Source: Myxococcota bacterium (GTDB taxonomy: Bacteria > Myxococcota_A > Bradymonadia > UBA7976 > UBA1532). Taken from it: a stretch of DNA of 64,000 bases. Numbering within the stretch: position 1 is the stretch's first letter; every line of letters starts with the position of its first letter. Shown here piece by piece: positions 1 to 8,043 of the stretch. The notes below the pieces were generated by a model. The model had not been told where the DNA came from and made no database searches. It was given only the letters and a program-made list of their open reading frames with translations. The DNA is taken from positions 1-64,000 of the forward strand of contig JAKLJY010000021.1 in the NCBI GenBank assembly GCA_023150895.1, written 5' to 3'. Position numbers and translations under genes: made by a program.

Positions 1-120
1 GCCCGCGGAAGCGGGCTGCTCCCCCCGAGGGGGACCCGGGTAGCGTGGCGAGGCCCCGGCACCACCACAACGGTCGGCGCCTCACGGGGAGATCGCCAGC
101 GCACTCGTGCTGGTGCTTGC
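1..120. other. Chain of hairpins at left edge
   Basis: Several inverted repeats follow one another. Bases 1-16 form GCCCGC-GGAA-GCGGGC, with a GNRA-type tetraloop. Bases 20-34 form TCCCCC-CGA-GGGGGA. GAGGC at 50-54 can pair with GCCTC at 79-83. A short dyad built on CCAGC and GCTGG lies near 96-113. No open frame here looks real and no U-run follows a hairpin. This could be the end of a structured RNA gene or a compound terminator of a gene cut off by the window edge. I could not match it to RNase P RNA, SRP RNA or tmRNA by eye. Confidence 0.3.
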
Positions 121-271
121 CGGCCCCGTCTCCTAAGATGACGCTGGAGAGGGGGTGTTAATATGTCGACACCCTCTGAAGGGCGACGACCGTCGCGCGC
201 GCGCCCCGCGAAGATTGACACCACCCGTCGGCGGGGGTTGAGTGCGCGGGTCCCTGTCCGGAGAACCCGAG

Positions 272-1066
272 ATGTTCATCGCCGCCGTCCTGCTTGCGCT
301 CCTCTCCGCCGGTCTGTTCGTCGGGGTTCACTTCTCGCGCAAGCGCCTCGCCACCCTGATCATCGCCAAATCGAAGACCACCGCGGAGCTGACGGAGACG
401 GCGACCGCCGTCGGCCGGGAGATCGGGGCCGGCGGCTTCCGGGAGCTCGTCGAACTCGTCGGCGCCATCGAGTGCCCCGAGCCCCTCGTCTCCCCGCTCG
501 GGCAGGCCCGTTGTGTGGCCTACACGATGCGCGTCGTGCGCGAATACGAAGAAGACATCGAGGAACGCGACGCACAGGGCAAGGTCACGCGCCGCACGCA
601 GCGCGGGTCCGAGACCCTTCAGAGTGACGACCGCCAGTGTCCGTTCGCGCTGCGCGACGCGACCGGGGTCCTGCCCGTCAGCCCGGTCGGAGCGGACTTC
701 GATGGCATGGTCGAGTCCGTCTCGAAGTTCGAGCGGGGCGAGGCGGGCACCACACTGCGCCTCGGCAACTTCAGCCTTTCGATCCCCGGCGGGCTCGGCA
801 GCGGCCGGCGGCGAACCCTCGGCTATCGCTACACCGAGCAGATCTTCCCCGTCGACCGCCCGGTCACCCTCATCGGCGAGGCCACGGACGCCGGCGGCGC
901 GCTCACGGTCCGCAAGGGCGCGGACCACGGCTTCATCGTCTCGACCCGGACCCGTCAGGCGCTCCGCGGCAGCGCCGAGACCTCTGCGAAGGTCATGGGC
1001 GTCGGCGGAACGCTCGCCGCGGTCGGGGCGGTCGTGTGTGCGGTTCTGGGGGTCGTGCGGGGGTAA
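272..1066 (+). CDS. GIDE-domain membrane protein (MUL1-like, no RING)
   Basis: A protein of 264 residues starting at an ATG with GGAG nine bases upstream. An N-terminal membrane segment (about residues 2-18) is followed by a long soluble region resembling the GIDE domain of the mitochondrial E3 ligase MUL1/MAPL: a segment around RCVAYTMRVVREYEE, a block around DATGVLPVSPVGADFDG, and a late block around GYRYTEQIFPVDRPVTLIGE. A second hydrophobic segment closes the protein (about residues 245-263). The MUL1 order of membrane segment, GIDE and membrane segment is thus present, but the C-terminal RING finger of the eukaryotic ligase is missing, so ubiquitin-ligase activity is not expected. Bacterial GIDE proteins have no settled role. 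No operon partner is apparent. Confidence 0.75.
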   Translation: MFIAAVLLALLSAGLFVGVHFSRKRLATLIIAKSKTTAELTETATAVGREIGAGGFRELVELVGAIECPEPLVSPLGQARCVAYTMRVVREYEEDIEERDAQGKVTRRTQRGSETLQSDDRQCPFALRDATGVLPVSPVGADFDGMVESVSKFERGEAGTTLRLGNFSLSIPGGLGSGRRRTLGYRYTEQIFPVDRPVTLIGEATDAGGALTVRKGADHGFIVSTRTRQALRGSAETSAKVMGVGGTLAAVGAVVCAVLGVVRG

Positions 1067-1180
1067 GAGATCGGCACCCGGCACGCAGCCGACCGGGGAA
1101 GTACGGGCGCGCGCCGGGTGCCGAATCGAGACCGCGAGGACGGGCGCGGCCCCGGTCGAGTCAGCGGGACAGGACGAGGG

Positions 1181-3493
1181 TCACTGGACGGGCGGGAACT
1201 GCGCGTGGCAGGCGCCGCAGGCGTCCGTGTAGGGGATGGGCATCGCGCTGGCGGCGGCGACACCCTGGATGGCCGCCTTGCGCGGCACGTCGAACATGTG
1301 GCTGCGAATGTCGTTCTGCCAGTACTGATCCGCGCCGTTCAGGCGGCCCGGACGGCCCGCGCCGGTCTTGGCGGTGGGGACCATGTGGCAGTCGGTGCAG
1401 AGCGCGTTGGCGAGGCCGTGATCGAAGCCGACGGCGGCGGTCGTGTGCGCGCCGAGGTCGACGTCGTGGCACTCGTCGCACAGCGCGTTGCCGCCGAGCG
1501 GCATGCGCAGCAGGTAGAGTTCGTCCGAGCCGTGCGGATCGTGGCAGGAGGAGCAGGTCAGCAGACGGGTCTCGTTGCGGTAGTGGCCGCTGCGGATGAA
1601 GTCCGTGTACTGCTGGTGGTGGCTCTTGCTGTGCTGCGCCGGATCCGTCCACAGGTCGCTCGCGGCGGCGTCGGGGCGGCTGGTGTGATTGGCGATGAAG
1701 GTCCCGCGGTCGATGCCGGGCATCGGCATGCGGTTGTTCACGTCGACCGGGTTCTCGCTGCCATCCTTGCCGAGGGACCGGCTGTGGCAGCCGCCGCACA
1801 GCATGTTCTCGCGCTCGGGGGTGAGCAGCCGCGGGCTGACGATGTGTTTGCCCTGACCGGCGGCCGCCCAGTGCTCGGAACCCGCGCCGTGGCAGCTCTC
1901 GCAGCCGATGTTCATCTCTTCGACGCGGCCGTTGCCGTCGTAGTCCAGAAGACCGTTGGGGTCTTCGACGGCGTGCGCGAAGTATCCGGCCTCGGCCGAG
2001 CCGGTCAGCGAGTATCCGTTGAAGTGACAGCCGGCGCAGTTCTTGTCGAAGGACTTGCCGGTGACCGGCAGCTTGAGGGCGCCGTTCGCCTCGTCGTACC
2101 AGCTCGTGGCCATGTGGTAGTCGCGCCAGACCTTCGACGTGCGCGGATAGGACTCGTTGCCCTCGTCCTGGAACTGCACGGGCAGAATGTAGCGCGAGCC
2201 GTTGATCACGGTCGCGTAGCGCTGCTTGTAGATGCCGCCGCCGTACGAGAACTCGACGGGGTACTGCCGGTTGTTCAGGGGGTCGATCGCGTTGGCGAGG
2301 TTGACCAGGCTGATGGCGTACTGATCACCGTTGCGGTGAAGCTGCATCACCACGCGGCGCTGATCACCGGGGCCGGGGCCGGGGCCGGGATCGGTCTCGG
2401 AGGTCCGGTACTTGTCCATCGAGCGGGTGCCGTCGTAGGCGTAGAACCAGATGCGGGTGCCGGCGGCGAACTTCTGACGGGCGGCCTCGAAGGCGGGCCA
2501 GGCGCCCTCGTCGAGGCGCTGACGGCCGATGTCGCCGTGCATGCTGCGGAAGCCGTTGGCCATCAGGGTCTCGGCCTGATGCGTCCGGCCGTGGCAGTTG
2601 GTACACACGGTCGAGCCGACGTATTCGGCGTCGTCCGGGATGCGGAACGTGACGTTGAGGTCGACGCGGCCGCCGACGAGCGTCGAGACGTCCGTGGCGT
2701 CACGGCAGAGCTGACCGCCGGGCAGGTGCTCGGTGTCGTTCGGGCCGGGGACGACCGTGACGAAGTAGTTGCCCGCGGGCACGGTGTCGAAGTGGTAGAT
2801 GCCGTCGTGATCGCTCACCGCCTGGACGAACGTCGGACCGCCGGGCAGCGCGTCGTCGACCCGGATGGCGTCTTCGAGGGGTTCGTCGTTGACCGCGTCC
2901 GCGGCGAACTCGGCGACGACGAGCGGGCTGCGGTTGATGGCGGCGGTGGGCACCAGGATGACACGCGCGCCGACCACCGGGTCGTCGGCGGTGTCCATGA
3001 CCTTGCCGATCAGACCGTCGGGATCGAGCCGGATGTACCCGAGGCCCGGCTCGCCCTGTTCGCCCTGCGGACCGGGCGAGCCGGGTTCACCCTGTTCGCC
3101 CTGCGGTCCCTCGGCGCCGTCGGCGCCGTCGGCGCCCGGCTCGCCCTGAGGGCCCTCGGCTCCGTCGGCGCCCGGAGCGCCCGGAACACCGGGCTCGCCC
3201 TGAACACCCTGCGCACCCGGCGCGCCATCGGAGCCCGGGGCGCCGGGCGCACCGTCGGAGCCGGGGGCACCGGGTTCACCCTGCGGACCGGGGTCTCCGG
3301 GCTCGCCGGGCTCGCCCTGCGGGCCGGGATCTCCGGGTTCGCCGGGATCGCCCTGCGGGCCCTGCGGGCCAGCGTCGCCGGCGGGACCGGTGGCGCCCGG
3401 ATCACCGGGTTCGCCCTTGGGGCCGGCCGCGCCATCACAGCCAGCGGCGACGAGCGTCGCGAGGCAGAACAGAGCCTTCAAATGACCACGCAT
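1181..3493 (-). CDS. Collagen-like octaheme cytochrome c lipoprotein
   Basis: A protein of 770 residues. Its signal peptide ends in a lipobox (LVAAGC, lipid-modified Cys19, Asp at +2). Residues 24-149 are 42 uninterrupted Gly-X-Y triplets rich in Pro, Glu, Asp and Gln, as in bacterial collagen-like stalks. Residues about 160-250 resemble a carboxypeptidase-regulatory/Cna-B type beta-sandwich ([20 protein letters not shown]). The rest carries eight CxxCH heme sites, at Cys 297, 486, 531, 566, 647, 672, 699 and 759, in a cytochrome c554/multiheme-like setting. I infer a periplasmic or surface electron carrier on a collagen stalk; the redox partner is unknown. An AAGGA ribosome site lies seven bases before the ATG. 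A sigma-54 promoter and two palindromes lie directly upstream, after the regulator gene. Confidence 0.9.
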   Translation of the reverse strand: MRGHLKALFCLATLVAAGCDGAAGPKGEPGDPGATGPAGDAGPQGPQGDPGEPGDPGPQGEPGEPGDPGPQGEPGAPGSDGAPGAPGSDGAPGAQGVQGEPGVPGAPGADGAEGPQGEPGADGADGAEGPQGEQGEPGSPGPQGEQGEPGLGYIRLDPDGLIGKVMDTADDPVVGARVILVPTAAINRSPLVVAEFAADAVNDEPLEDAIRVDDALPGGPTFVQAVSDHDGIYHFDTVPAGNYFVTVVPGPNDTEHLPGGQLCRDATDVSTLVGGRVDLNVTFRIPDDAEYVGSTVCTNCHGRTHQAETLMANGFRSMHGDIGRQRLDEGAWPAFEAARQKFAAGTRIWFYAYDGTRSMDKYRTSETDPGPGPGPGDQRRVVMQLHRNGDQYAISLVNLANAIDPLNNRQYPVEFSYGGGIYKQRYATVINGSRYILPVQFQDEGNESYPRTSKVWRDYHMATSWYDEANGALKLPVTGKSFDKNCAGCHFNGYSLTGSAEAGYFAHAVEDPNGLLDYDGNGRVEEMNIGCESCHGAGSEHWAAAGQGKHIVSPRLLTPERENMLCGGCHSRSLGKDGSENPVDVNNRMPMPGIDRGTFIANHTSRPDAAASDLWTDPAQHSKSHHQQYTDFIRSGHYRNETRLLTCSSCHDPHGSDELYLLRMPLGGNALCDECHDVDLGAHTTAAVGFDHGLANALCTDCHMVPTAKTGAGRPGRLNGADQYWQNDIRSHMFDVPRKAAIQGVAAASAMPIPYTDACGACHAQFPPVQ
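3047..3424 (-). repeat. 42 Gly-X-Y collagen-like triplets
   Basis: This part of the cytochrome gene encodes 42 consecutive Gly-X-Y triplets (residues 24-149). Recurrent triplets are [15 protein letters not shown] and GAD, with charged and Gln residues in place of hydroxyproline. The DNA is a degenerate nine-base periodic repeat and so is prone to length change. Confidence 0.95.
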
Positions 3494-3563
3494 GGTGGGT
3501 CCTTTCTCGATGCTTCGCGCCTTCGTCCCGCTCCCCCGGGGGCCGGCGCCTTCGCGTCCCTAG

Positions 3564-3579
3564 AGCAAGGAACGCGCCA
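3564..3579 (-). promoter_or_regulatory. Sigma-54 (-24/-12) promoter of the cytochrome gene
   Basis: Read on the minus strand the sequence is TGGCGCGTTCCTTGCT. It matches the sigma-54 consensus TGGCACGNNNNTTGCW at every specified base except one (G for A at position 5), and the invariant GG and GC are exactly spaced. Transcription would start near 3553, about 60 bases before the cytochrome ATG. A gene for a sigma-54 activator ends 113 bases further upstream. Confidence 0.8.
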
Positions 3580-3641
3580 GCATCGAAGTGCCACTGCACC
3601 TCGTCGCGCGGGCCCGTTTCCGGTCGGATCCCGCGGGGGAC

Positions 3642-3657
3642 GGACGAAATCTCGTCC
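3642..3657. promoter_or_regulatory. Palindromic enhancer site, proximal copy
   Basis: The sequence GGACGAAATCTCGTCC is a dyad with six-base arms and a four-base centre. It shares the core GACGA-N4-TCGTC with a second copy centred 32 bp away. Its centre is about 96 bp upstream of the predicted sigma-54 start site, the usual distance for an NtrC-family activator. Binding by the neighbouring regulator is inferred. Confidence 0.65.
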
Positions 3658-3673
3658 ATTGCAGCGCCGTCGG

Positions 3674-3689
3674 TGACGAGTTCTCGTCA
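3674..3689. promoter_or_regulatory. Palindromic enhancer site, distal copy
   Basis: The sequence TGACGAGTTCTCGTCA is a perfect dyad with seven-base arms and a two-base centre. It matches the proximal copy in the GACGA-N4-TCGTC core. The 32-bp centre-to-centre distance is three helical turns, so both sites would face the same side of the DNA. It lies just past the stop codon of the regulator gene. A terminator is the alternative, but no U-run follows and the matching second copy favours an operator. Confidence 0.65.
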
Positions 3690-3691
3690 GG

Positions 3692-5098
3692 TCAGTCGGC
3701 GGTCTCGCTGGCGACGTCGTCCACGGCGGCCGCCCCGCGGAGCGCGGCAATCCGACTGCGCAGCGTCGTTCGCGAGAGGGCGAGGCGATCCGCCGCCCGC
3801 GCCTGATTGCCCGCCGTGCGCGACAGCGCCCAATCGAAGAGTCGCCGCTCGGTGTCCTGAAGCAACGCGTTCATGTCCACGCGTTCGACGCCCTCGAGGT
3901 GCAGCTCGACGAGTGGCGGTGCGGCCGCCCCGCGCACGTGCTGCGGCAGGTGCGCGGGCTCGATGCGCCCCCCTCGGGCGAACATGACCGCGTGCTCGAT
4001 GGCATGTTCGAGCTCGCGCACGTTGCCGGGCCAGTCGTGGGCCCACAGGCACTCGAGCGCCTCCGGTGTCATCTCGGGCGTCGCGGCCTTGCGCTGCGCG
4101 GAGAAACGCTGCAGGAAGTGCTCGGCCAGCGGCAGGATGTCTTCGCGACGGCCCCGCAGGGGGGGCAGCGTGAGGTGAATGGTGTGGATGCGATAGTAGA
4201 GGTCGGCGCGGAACTGTCCGGCCCGGACCAAAGCGTCCAGCGACTGTTTGGTCGCGCAGATGACCCGCACGTCTCCCCGCTGCGTTTTGCTCGAGCCGAC
4301 CCGCTCGAAGCTGCGATCGTGCAGGAACCGCAACAGCCGGACCTGAATCTCGCGGGGCAGATCGTCGACCTCGTCGATGAGGAGCGTCCCGCCGGCGGCC
4401 GCTTCGAAGCGGCCTTGCCGCGCCCGGGCCGCCCCCGTGAACGCCCCGGCCTCGTGCCCGAAGAGTTCGCTCTCGATGAGGTTGGGGTTGAGTTCGGCGC
4501 AGTTGACCGCGACGTAGGGCCCGGCCGCGCGCTCGCTGCTCTGGTGAATGTGCCTCGCGAGCACGTCCTTGCCGCAGCCCGTTTCGCCCTCGATGAGCAC
4601 CGTCGCGTCCGTTGGCGCGACTGCGGCCGCCTGCTCGAAGACCGCCACCATCGCGGCCGACCGGAAGACGGGGCCGGGCGTGCGCGCCGCCGCGCTCGAG
4701 GCGGCTCGCAGGCGGGCGATCTCCTCGCGGTCCCGTCGCCGTTCGACCAGGCGGCGCACCCGGATCACCAGTTCGTCTGCGTTCAGCGGTTTGGTCAGGT
4801 AGTCGGCGGCGCCCGCCCGCATGGCGGAGACGGCGCTCGAAACCGAGCCGTACGCGGTCATGAAGACGACGGCCACCTCGGGCCAGCGCTCGCGAACGAT
4901 GCCCTGAAACGTCAGGCCGTCCATCGAGGGCATGCGCAGATCCGTCACGACGACGTCCGCGGGGGTTTCCTCCATGCGGGCGATGGCTTCGAAGCCGTTG
5001 GTCGCCGTGACGACCTCGAACTGTTCGTCCCCGAGCGCGAGCGCGAGCGTCTCGCGGGTCAGTTTCTCGTCGTCGACGACGAGCACGCGGCCGAGCAT
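3692..5098 (-). CDS. NtrC-family sigma-54-dependent response regulator
   Basis: A regulator of 468 residues with all three standard modules. The receiver (about 1-120) has acidic residues DD at 9-10, phospho-acceptor Asp53 (VVTDLRMPSMDG) and Lys103. The AAA+ domain (about 143-370) has Walker A GETGCGKD from 171, the sigma-54 contact loop GAFTGA at 218-223, a Walker B GGTLLIDEVDD and the WPGNVREL sensor II motif. A Fis-type helix-turn-helix closes the protein (NQARAADRLALSRTTLRSRI, about 431-450). It begins three bases after the stop of the histidine kinase gene and is surely co-transcribed with it. The sigma-54 promoter and twin dyads lie immediately downstream, so the cytochrome gene is its most likely target. 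Confidence 0.95.
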   Translation of the reverse strand: MLGRVLVVDDEKLTRETLALALGDEQFEVVTATNGFEAIARMEETPADVVVTDLRMPSMDGLTFQGIVRERWPEVAVVFMTAYGSVSSAVSAMRAGAADYLTKPLNADELVIRVRRLVERRRDREEIARLRAASSAAARTPGPVFRSAAMVAVFEQAAAVAPTDATVLIEGETGCGKDVLARHIHQSSERAAGPYVAVNCAELNPNLIESELFGHEAGAFTGAARARQGRFEAAAGGTLLIDEVDDLPREIQVRLLRFLHDRSFERVGSSKTQRGDVRVICATKQSLDALVRAGQFRADLYYRIHTIHLTLPPLRGRREDILPLAEHFLQRFSAQRKAATPEMTPEALECLWAHDWPGNVRELEHAIEHAVMFARGGRIEPAHLPQHVRGAAAPPLVELHLEGVERVDMNALLQDTERRLFDWALSRTAGNQARAADRLALSRTTLRSRIAALRGAAAVDDVASETAD

Positions 5099-5101
5099 CG
5101 G

Positions 5102-6838
5102 TCAGACCTCCGTCCCGTTCGGTTCATCGGGCTGCGGCGGCAGCTTCACAATGAAACGCGAGCCCGTGCCCGATGCCGACTCGACGGTCAGCTCGCCCCC
5201 GTGCGCGCCGACGATGCGCCGGGCCACCGAGAGACCGAGACCCGTGCCCCGGCCGACGGCCTTCGTCGTGAAGAACGGCTCGAAGACCTGGGCGGCCACG
5301 TCGGGCGACATGCCCGGGCCGTTGTCCGAGACACCGAACTCGAGCGCACCGGTCACACCGCCGGTCGTGCTCGCCCGCGCGGTGATCTCGATCCGGCCCT
5401 CGCCAGACGGGACGGCGTCGAGGGCGTTGACGAGCAGGTTCACCAGTACCTCGGTGAAACTGCGCGGATCGACGAACGCGAGCGGGCTCTCGGGGTCGAC
5501 CCGGCGTTCGATGACGATTCGTCGCGCCTCGGCGCGCAGGCTGACGAGCGCGACAGCCTCGCTGATCAGGTCGGCGGCCGGCACGGCGCGGCGGACCGGC
5601 CGGTCGTCGGCGCGCGCGAAGTCGAGCAGGGTGCGGGTGATTTGTCCGATGCGGTCTGCACCTTCGGTGGCGAGCTCGAGCATGTGGGCGACGCGCTCCG
5701 CGTTCTCCGGTTGTCGGCGCGCGAGGTCCAACGCACGGCGCATGCCGTCGAGCGGATTGTTGATCGCATGCACGATGCCCGCCGAGACCTCTCCGGCGAC
5801 CGCCAAGCGCTCGACACGGTGAAGCCTCGCCGAGAGCTGGTGCACCTCGGTGACGTCCGCGAGGGCGACGAGGACGCCGGGGGCCCCGTCGACCTCGACC
5901 TCGGCCGTCGTCACGTCGAAGTGACGACCCTCCGGGCTCTGCAGGGCCCGGGGACGCGGGTGAACCGGGTGGCCACCGGGAAAAAGCGCGTCGAGCGCGA
6001 AGGCGGTGAGGGGGCGCGCGCGATCATTGGCGAACCGGACCTCCCCGTCCGGGGCGCACACGAGGACGGCCACCGGCAGGCCTTCCAGCGTTTCGTGCGT
6101 CAGGCGGCGCATCGCCTCGCTCTGGGCCATCCGCAGGCGGATTTGCGTGGCCATGTCGTTGAACGTCTCGGCCAGGGTCTGCAACTCGGCGTGTCCCCCG
6201 AGCGGGGCGGTGACGCTCGTCTCGCCCCGGGACAACCGCGTCGCCGCGTCGCCCAACAGCGAGAGCGGCCGTGTGATGAGCCCGGCCAGCCAGAAGACGA
6301 ACGAAAGGCCGAGCACCAGCACCACGGCCGTACTCTCCAGGACGGCGATGACGACCGACTGGCGGGCCGAGGTGACCGGGGCCAGAGACACACCGACCCG
6401 AACGACGCCCTGACCCTCCGGCAGGGCGGCCGAGACGTCGAGCATCGGCTCCCCTTCGAACGTCACGGGGATCGGGGCCTGGGTCGGGGCAATCGCCAGC
6501 AGGGCCGGCGGTGCCGGGGATTCGTGCCCCGCGGCGGCGAAACGATGGCCCCCCGGCGTGGTCAGAAGAAGGTAGGCGCAGTGTTCGCTCTCGGTCGTGA
6601 CGAGAAAGTGGACCGTCTCGTGGTCGCCCCGCTTCAGCGGGTCTTCGAGCTGATCGGCGAGGACATCGGCCAGGAGCGCGCCCCGTTCCTCGATGTACTG
6701 GTGCAGCGTCGCGGAGACGTTCCGGGCGACGAACTCCAGCGTGCCGATGGCGCCGACCACCAGGAGCACGCAGAAGATGATGATGATGTCCCACCGGAGT
6801 CGGCCGGTGAGGGTGGGGGCGCGTTTGCGAAAGGGCAT
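5102..6838 (-). CDS. Membrane sensor histidine kinase (HAMP-PAS)
   Basis: The start is placed at the internal ATG giving MPFRKRAP, which has AGAGG about ten bases upstream; a longer start 39 bases upstream is possible. The 578-residue protein has a first membrane helix (about 17-37), a periplasmic sensor of about 120 residues, a second helix (about 161-187), a HAMP linker (about 188-240), a PAS domain (about 245-330), the HisKA site with His357 (AGIVHAINNPL) and an ATPase domain with N box (NLLVNALDA), G1 (DNGPG), F (EPFFTT) and G2 (GRGTGLGLS). No heme-binding motif appears in the sensor, so its signal is unknown. The tandem arrangement with the NtrC-type regulator marks the two as a cognate pair. 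Confidence 0.93.
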   Translation of the reverse strand: MPFRKRAPTLTGRLRWDIIIIFCVLLVVGAIGTLEFVARNVSATLHQYIEERGALLADVLADQLEDPLKRGDHETVHFLVTTESEHCAYLLLTTPGGHRFAAAGHESPAPPALLAIAPTQAPIPVTFEGEPMLDVSAALPEGQGVVRVGVSLAPVTSARQSVVIAVLESTAVVLVLGLSFVFWLAGLITRPLSLLGDAATRLSRGETSVTAPLGGHAELQTLAETFNDMATQIRLRMAQSEAMRRLTHETLEGLPVAVLVCAPDGEVRFANDRARPLTAFALDALFPGGHPVHPRPRALQSPEGRHFDVTTAEVEVDGAPGVLVALADVTEVHQLSARLHRVERLAVAGEVSAGIVHAINNPLDGMRRALDLARRQPENAERVAHMLELATEGADRIGQITRTLLDFARADDRPVRRAVPAADLISEAVALVSLRAEARRIVIERRVDPESPLAFVDPRSFTEVLVNLLVNALDAVPSGEGRIEITARASTTGGVTGALEFGVSDNGPGMSPDVAAQVFEPFFTTKAVGRGTGLGLSVARRIVGAHGGELTVESASGTGSRFIVKLPPQPDEPNGTEV

Positions 6839-6943
6839 GGGCGGGCGCCTCTGAGCCGGTGCGCGGCAAGATGGCACGCCCCGGGGTCGCCCGACAATCG
6901 ATCAACGGCACGACGACACCGGGTGGCGGCCCGGCGTCGGCCA

Positions 6944-7879
6944 TCACACCCCCGCCCCCACCCGCGCGAGCAGGTCGCGCAACCAGACGTGGCCGGGGTC
7001 GCGGTGCTGTCGTTCGTGCCAGGCGAGGCCGATGCCGAAGGCAGGCAGGGGCAACGGGGGCGGCAGCACGCGCAGGGGCAGGGTGTGGGCGAAGTGCCAT
7101 GCCACCCGCGCGGCGAGCGTGACGATCAGGTCCGAACCGGCGATGACGTGCGGAATGACCAGGAAGTGCGGGACCGCGAGCGCGATGCGGCGGGCGCGGC
7201 CGATGCGCTCCAGCGCACTGTCGACCGCGCCCCCGCTGCGGCCCCGCGGGGCGATGAACGCGTGCGGCAACGTGCAGAACGTCTCGAGGTCGAGGTCCTC
7301 GGCCGCGCGGACGACGGGGTGCCCCTCGCGGACGACGCAGACGAACTGCTCCTCGAAGAGCGCGCGCTCGAACAGCCCGGCCCCGGCCAGGGGCGCCGTC
7401 GTCGCACCCACCATGAGGTCGAGCTCGCCGTCGGCCAACGCCGCCGGGACCGCCTCGGCCGGGGGCGCGGGCAGGACCCAGAGGTCGACCCCGGGGGCGT
7501 GCGCCGCGAGGTGGGTGAGGACGGGCGGCAGCAGAACGAACTGTGCGTAGTCGGCCGCCCCCAGCCGGAACGTCCGCCGCGCCGTGGCGGGGTCGAACGG
7601 CGTCGGCGGGGCCAGGGCCTGCGTCAACCGCTCCATGATCTCCCGCAGCGGCCCCTGCAGGGCAGCGCCTCGCGCGGTGGGCACGAGGCCGTCCGGGCCG
7701 CGCACCAGAAGCTCGTCCCCGAGCGCTTCGCGGAGTCGGGCCAGCGCATGGCTCGTCGCGCTTTGCGACAGACCGAGGCGCCGCGCGGCCTGGGTGACGT
7801 GACGGGTGGCCAGCACGGCGTCGAGGACGCGCAGCAGATTCAGGTCCAGCTCGGCCAGGGAGGTCTGGGGGTAATGCAT
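6944..7879 (-). CDS. LysR-family transcriptional regulator
   Basis: A protein of 311 residues with the LysR winged helix-turn-helix at its N terminus (LDLNLLRVLDAVLATRHVTQ, then AARRLGLSQSATSHALARLR) and a two-lobed effector-binding domain from about residue 90. The sequence resembles NodD/LinR/Nac-type members. Two start codons are possible: the ATG at 7879 (MHYPQ) and one three codons earlier at 7888 (MHAMHYPQ). Neither has a ribosome-binding site, and both lie within the upstream LysR box, so translation may be leaderless and the gene autoregulated. It is divergent from the double-Rossmann oxidoreductase, the usual arrangement for a LysR regulator and its target. Confidence 0.93.
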   Translation of the reverse strand: MHYPQTSLAELDLNLLRVLDAVLATRHVTQAARRLGLSQSATSHALARLREALGDELLVRGPDGLVPTARGAALQGPLREIMERLTQALAPPTPFDPATARRTFRLGAADYAQFVLLPPVLTHLAAHAPGVDLWVLPAPPAEAVPAALADGELDLMVGATTAPLAGAGLFERALFEEQFVCVVREGHPVVRAAEDLDLETFCTLPHAFIAPRGRSGGAVDSALERIGRARRIALAVPHFLVIPHVIAGSDLIVTLAARVAWHFAHTLPLRVLPPPLPLPAFGIGLAWHERQHRDPGHVWLRDLLARVGAGV

Positions 7880-7889
7880 GGCGTGCATT
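7873..7889. promoter_or_regulatory. LysR box 1, overlapping the regulator start
   Basis: AATGC-N7-GCATT is a 17-bp dyad that also fits the T-N11-A rule for LysR sites. It covers both candidate start codons of the LysR gene. A second box of identical design lies 31 bp to the right. Occupancy here would block expression of the regulator itself. Confidence 0.65.
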
Positions 7890-7903
7890 GTGTGAGTGAT
7901 GCC

Positions 7904-7920
7904 AATGCACTTCCAGCATT
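7904..7920. promoter_or_regulatory. LysR box 2
   Basis: This is a second AATGC-N7-GCATT dyad, with outer C and G also paired. It lies 31 bp (three helical turns) from box 1, the geometry expected for a LysR tetramer on a recognition site and an activation site. It lies between the regulator and the oxidoreductase gene that starts at 8044. Confidence 0.65.
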
Positions 7921-8043
7921 GAATGTCCGTGACTATCGTCCACTTCGTCAGCCGGCCCGAGACCGCGAAACGCGGGGGGCCCGGCGAGAATCCAGACACA
8001 CCACGCCGGGGACGACCCCCGGCACACCCCAAGGAGAAGTGCC

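Noticed and set aside
272-1066. Ubiquitin ligase
   Set aside because: Only the GIDE region is present; there is no RING finger and no cysteine pattern that could replace it.
1118-3676. Long plus-strand open frame opposite the cytochrome gene
   Set aside because: It is the antisense of the collagen-like and heme-binding gene; its composition is what high third-position GC gives by chance, with no ribosome site or family features.
6838-6900. A second sigma-54 promoter upstream of the histidine kinase gene
   Set aside because: A TTGCC with an upstream GG-containing element is present on the minus strand, but the GG and GC are one base too far apart for sigma-54.
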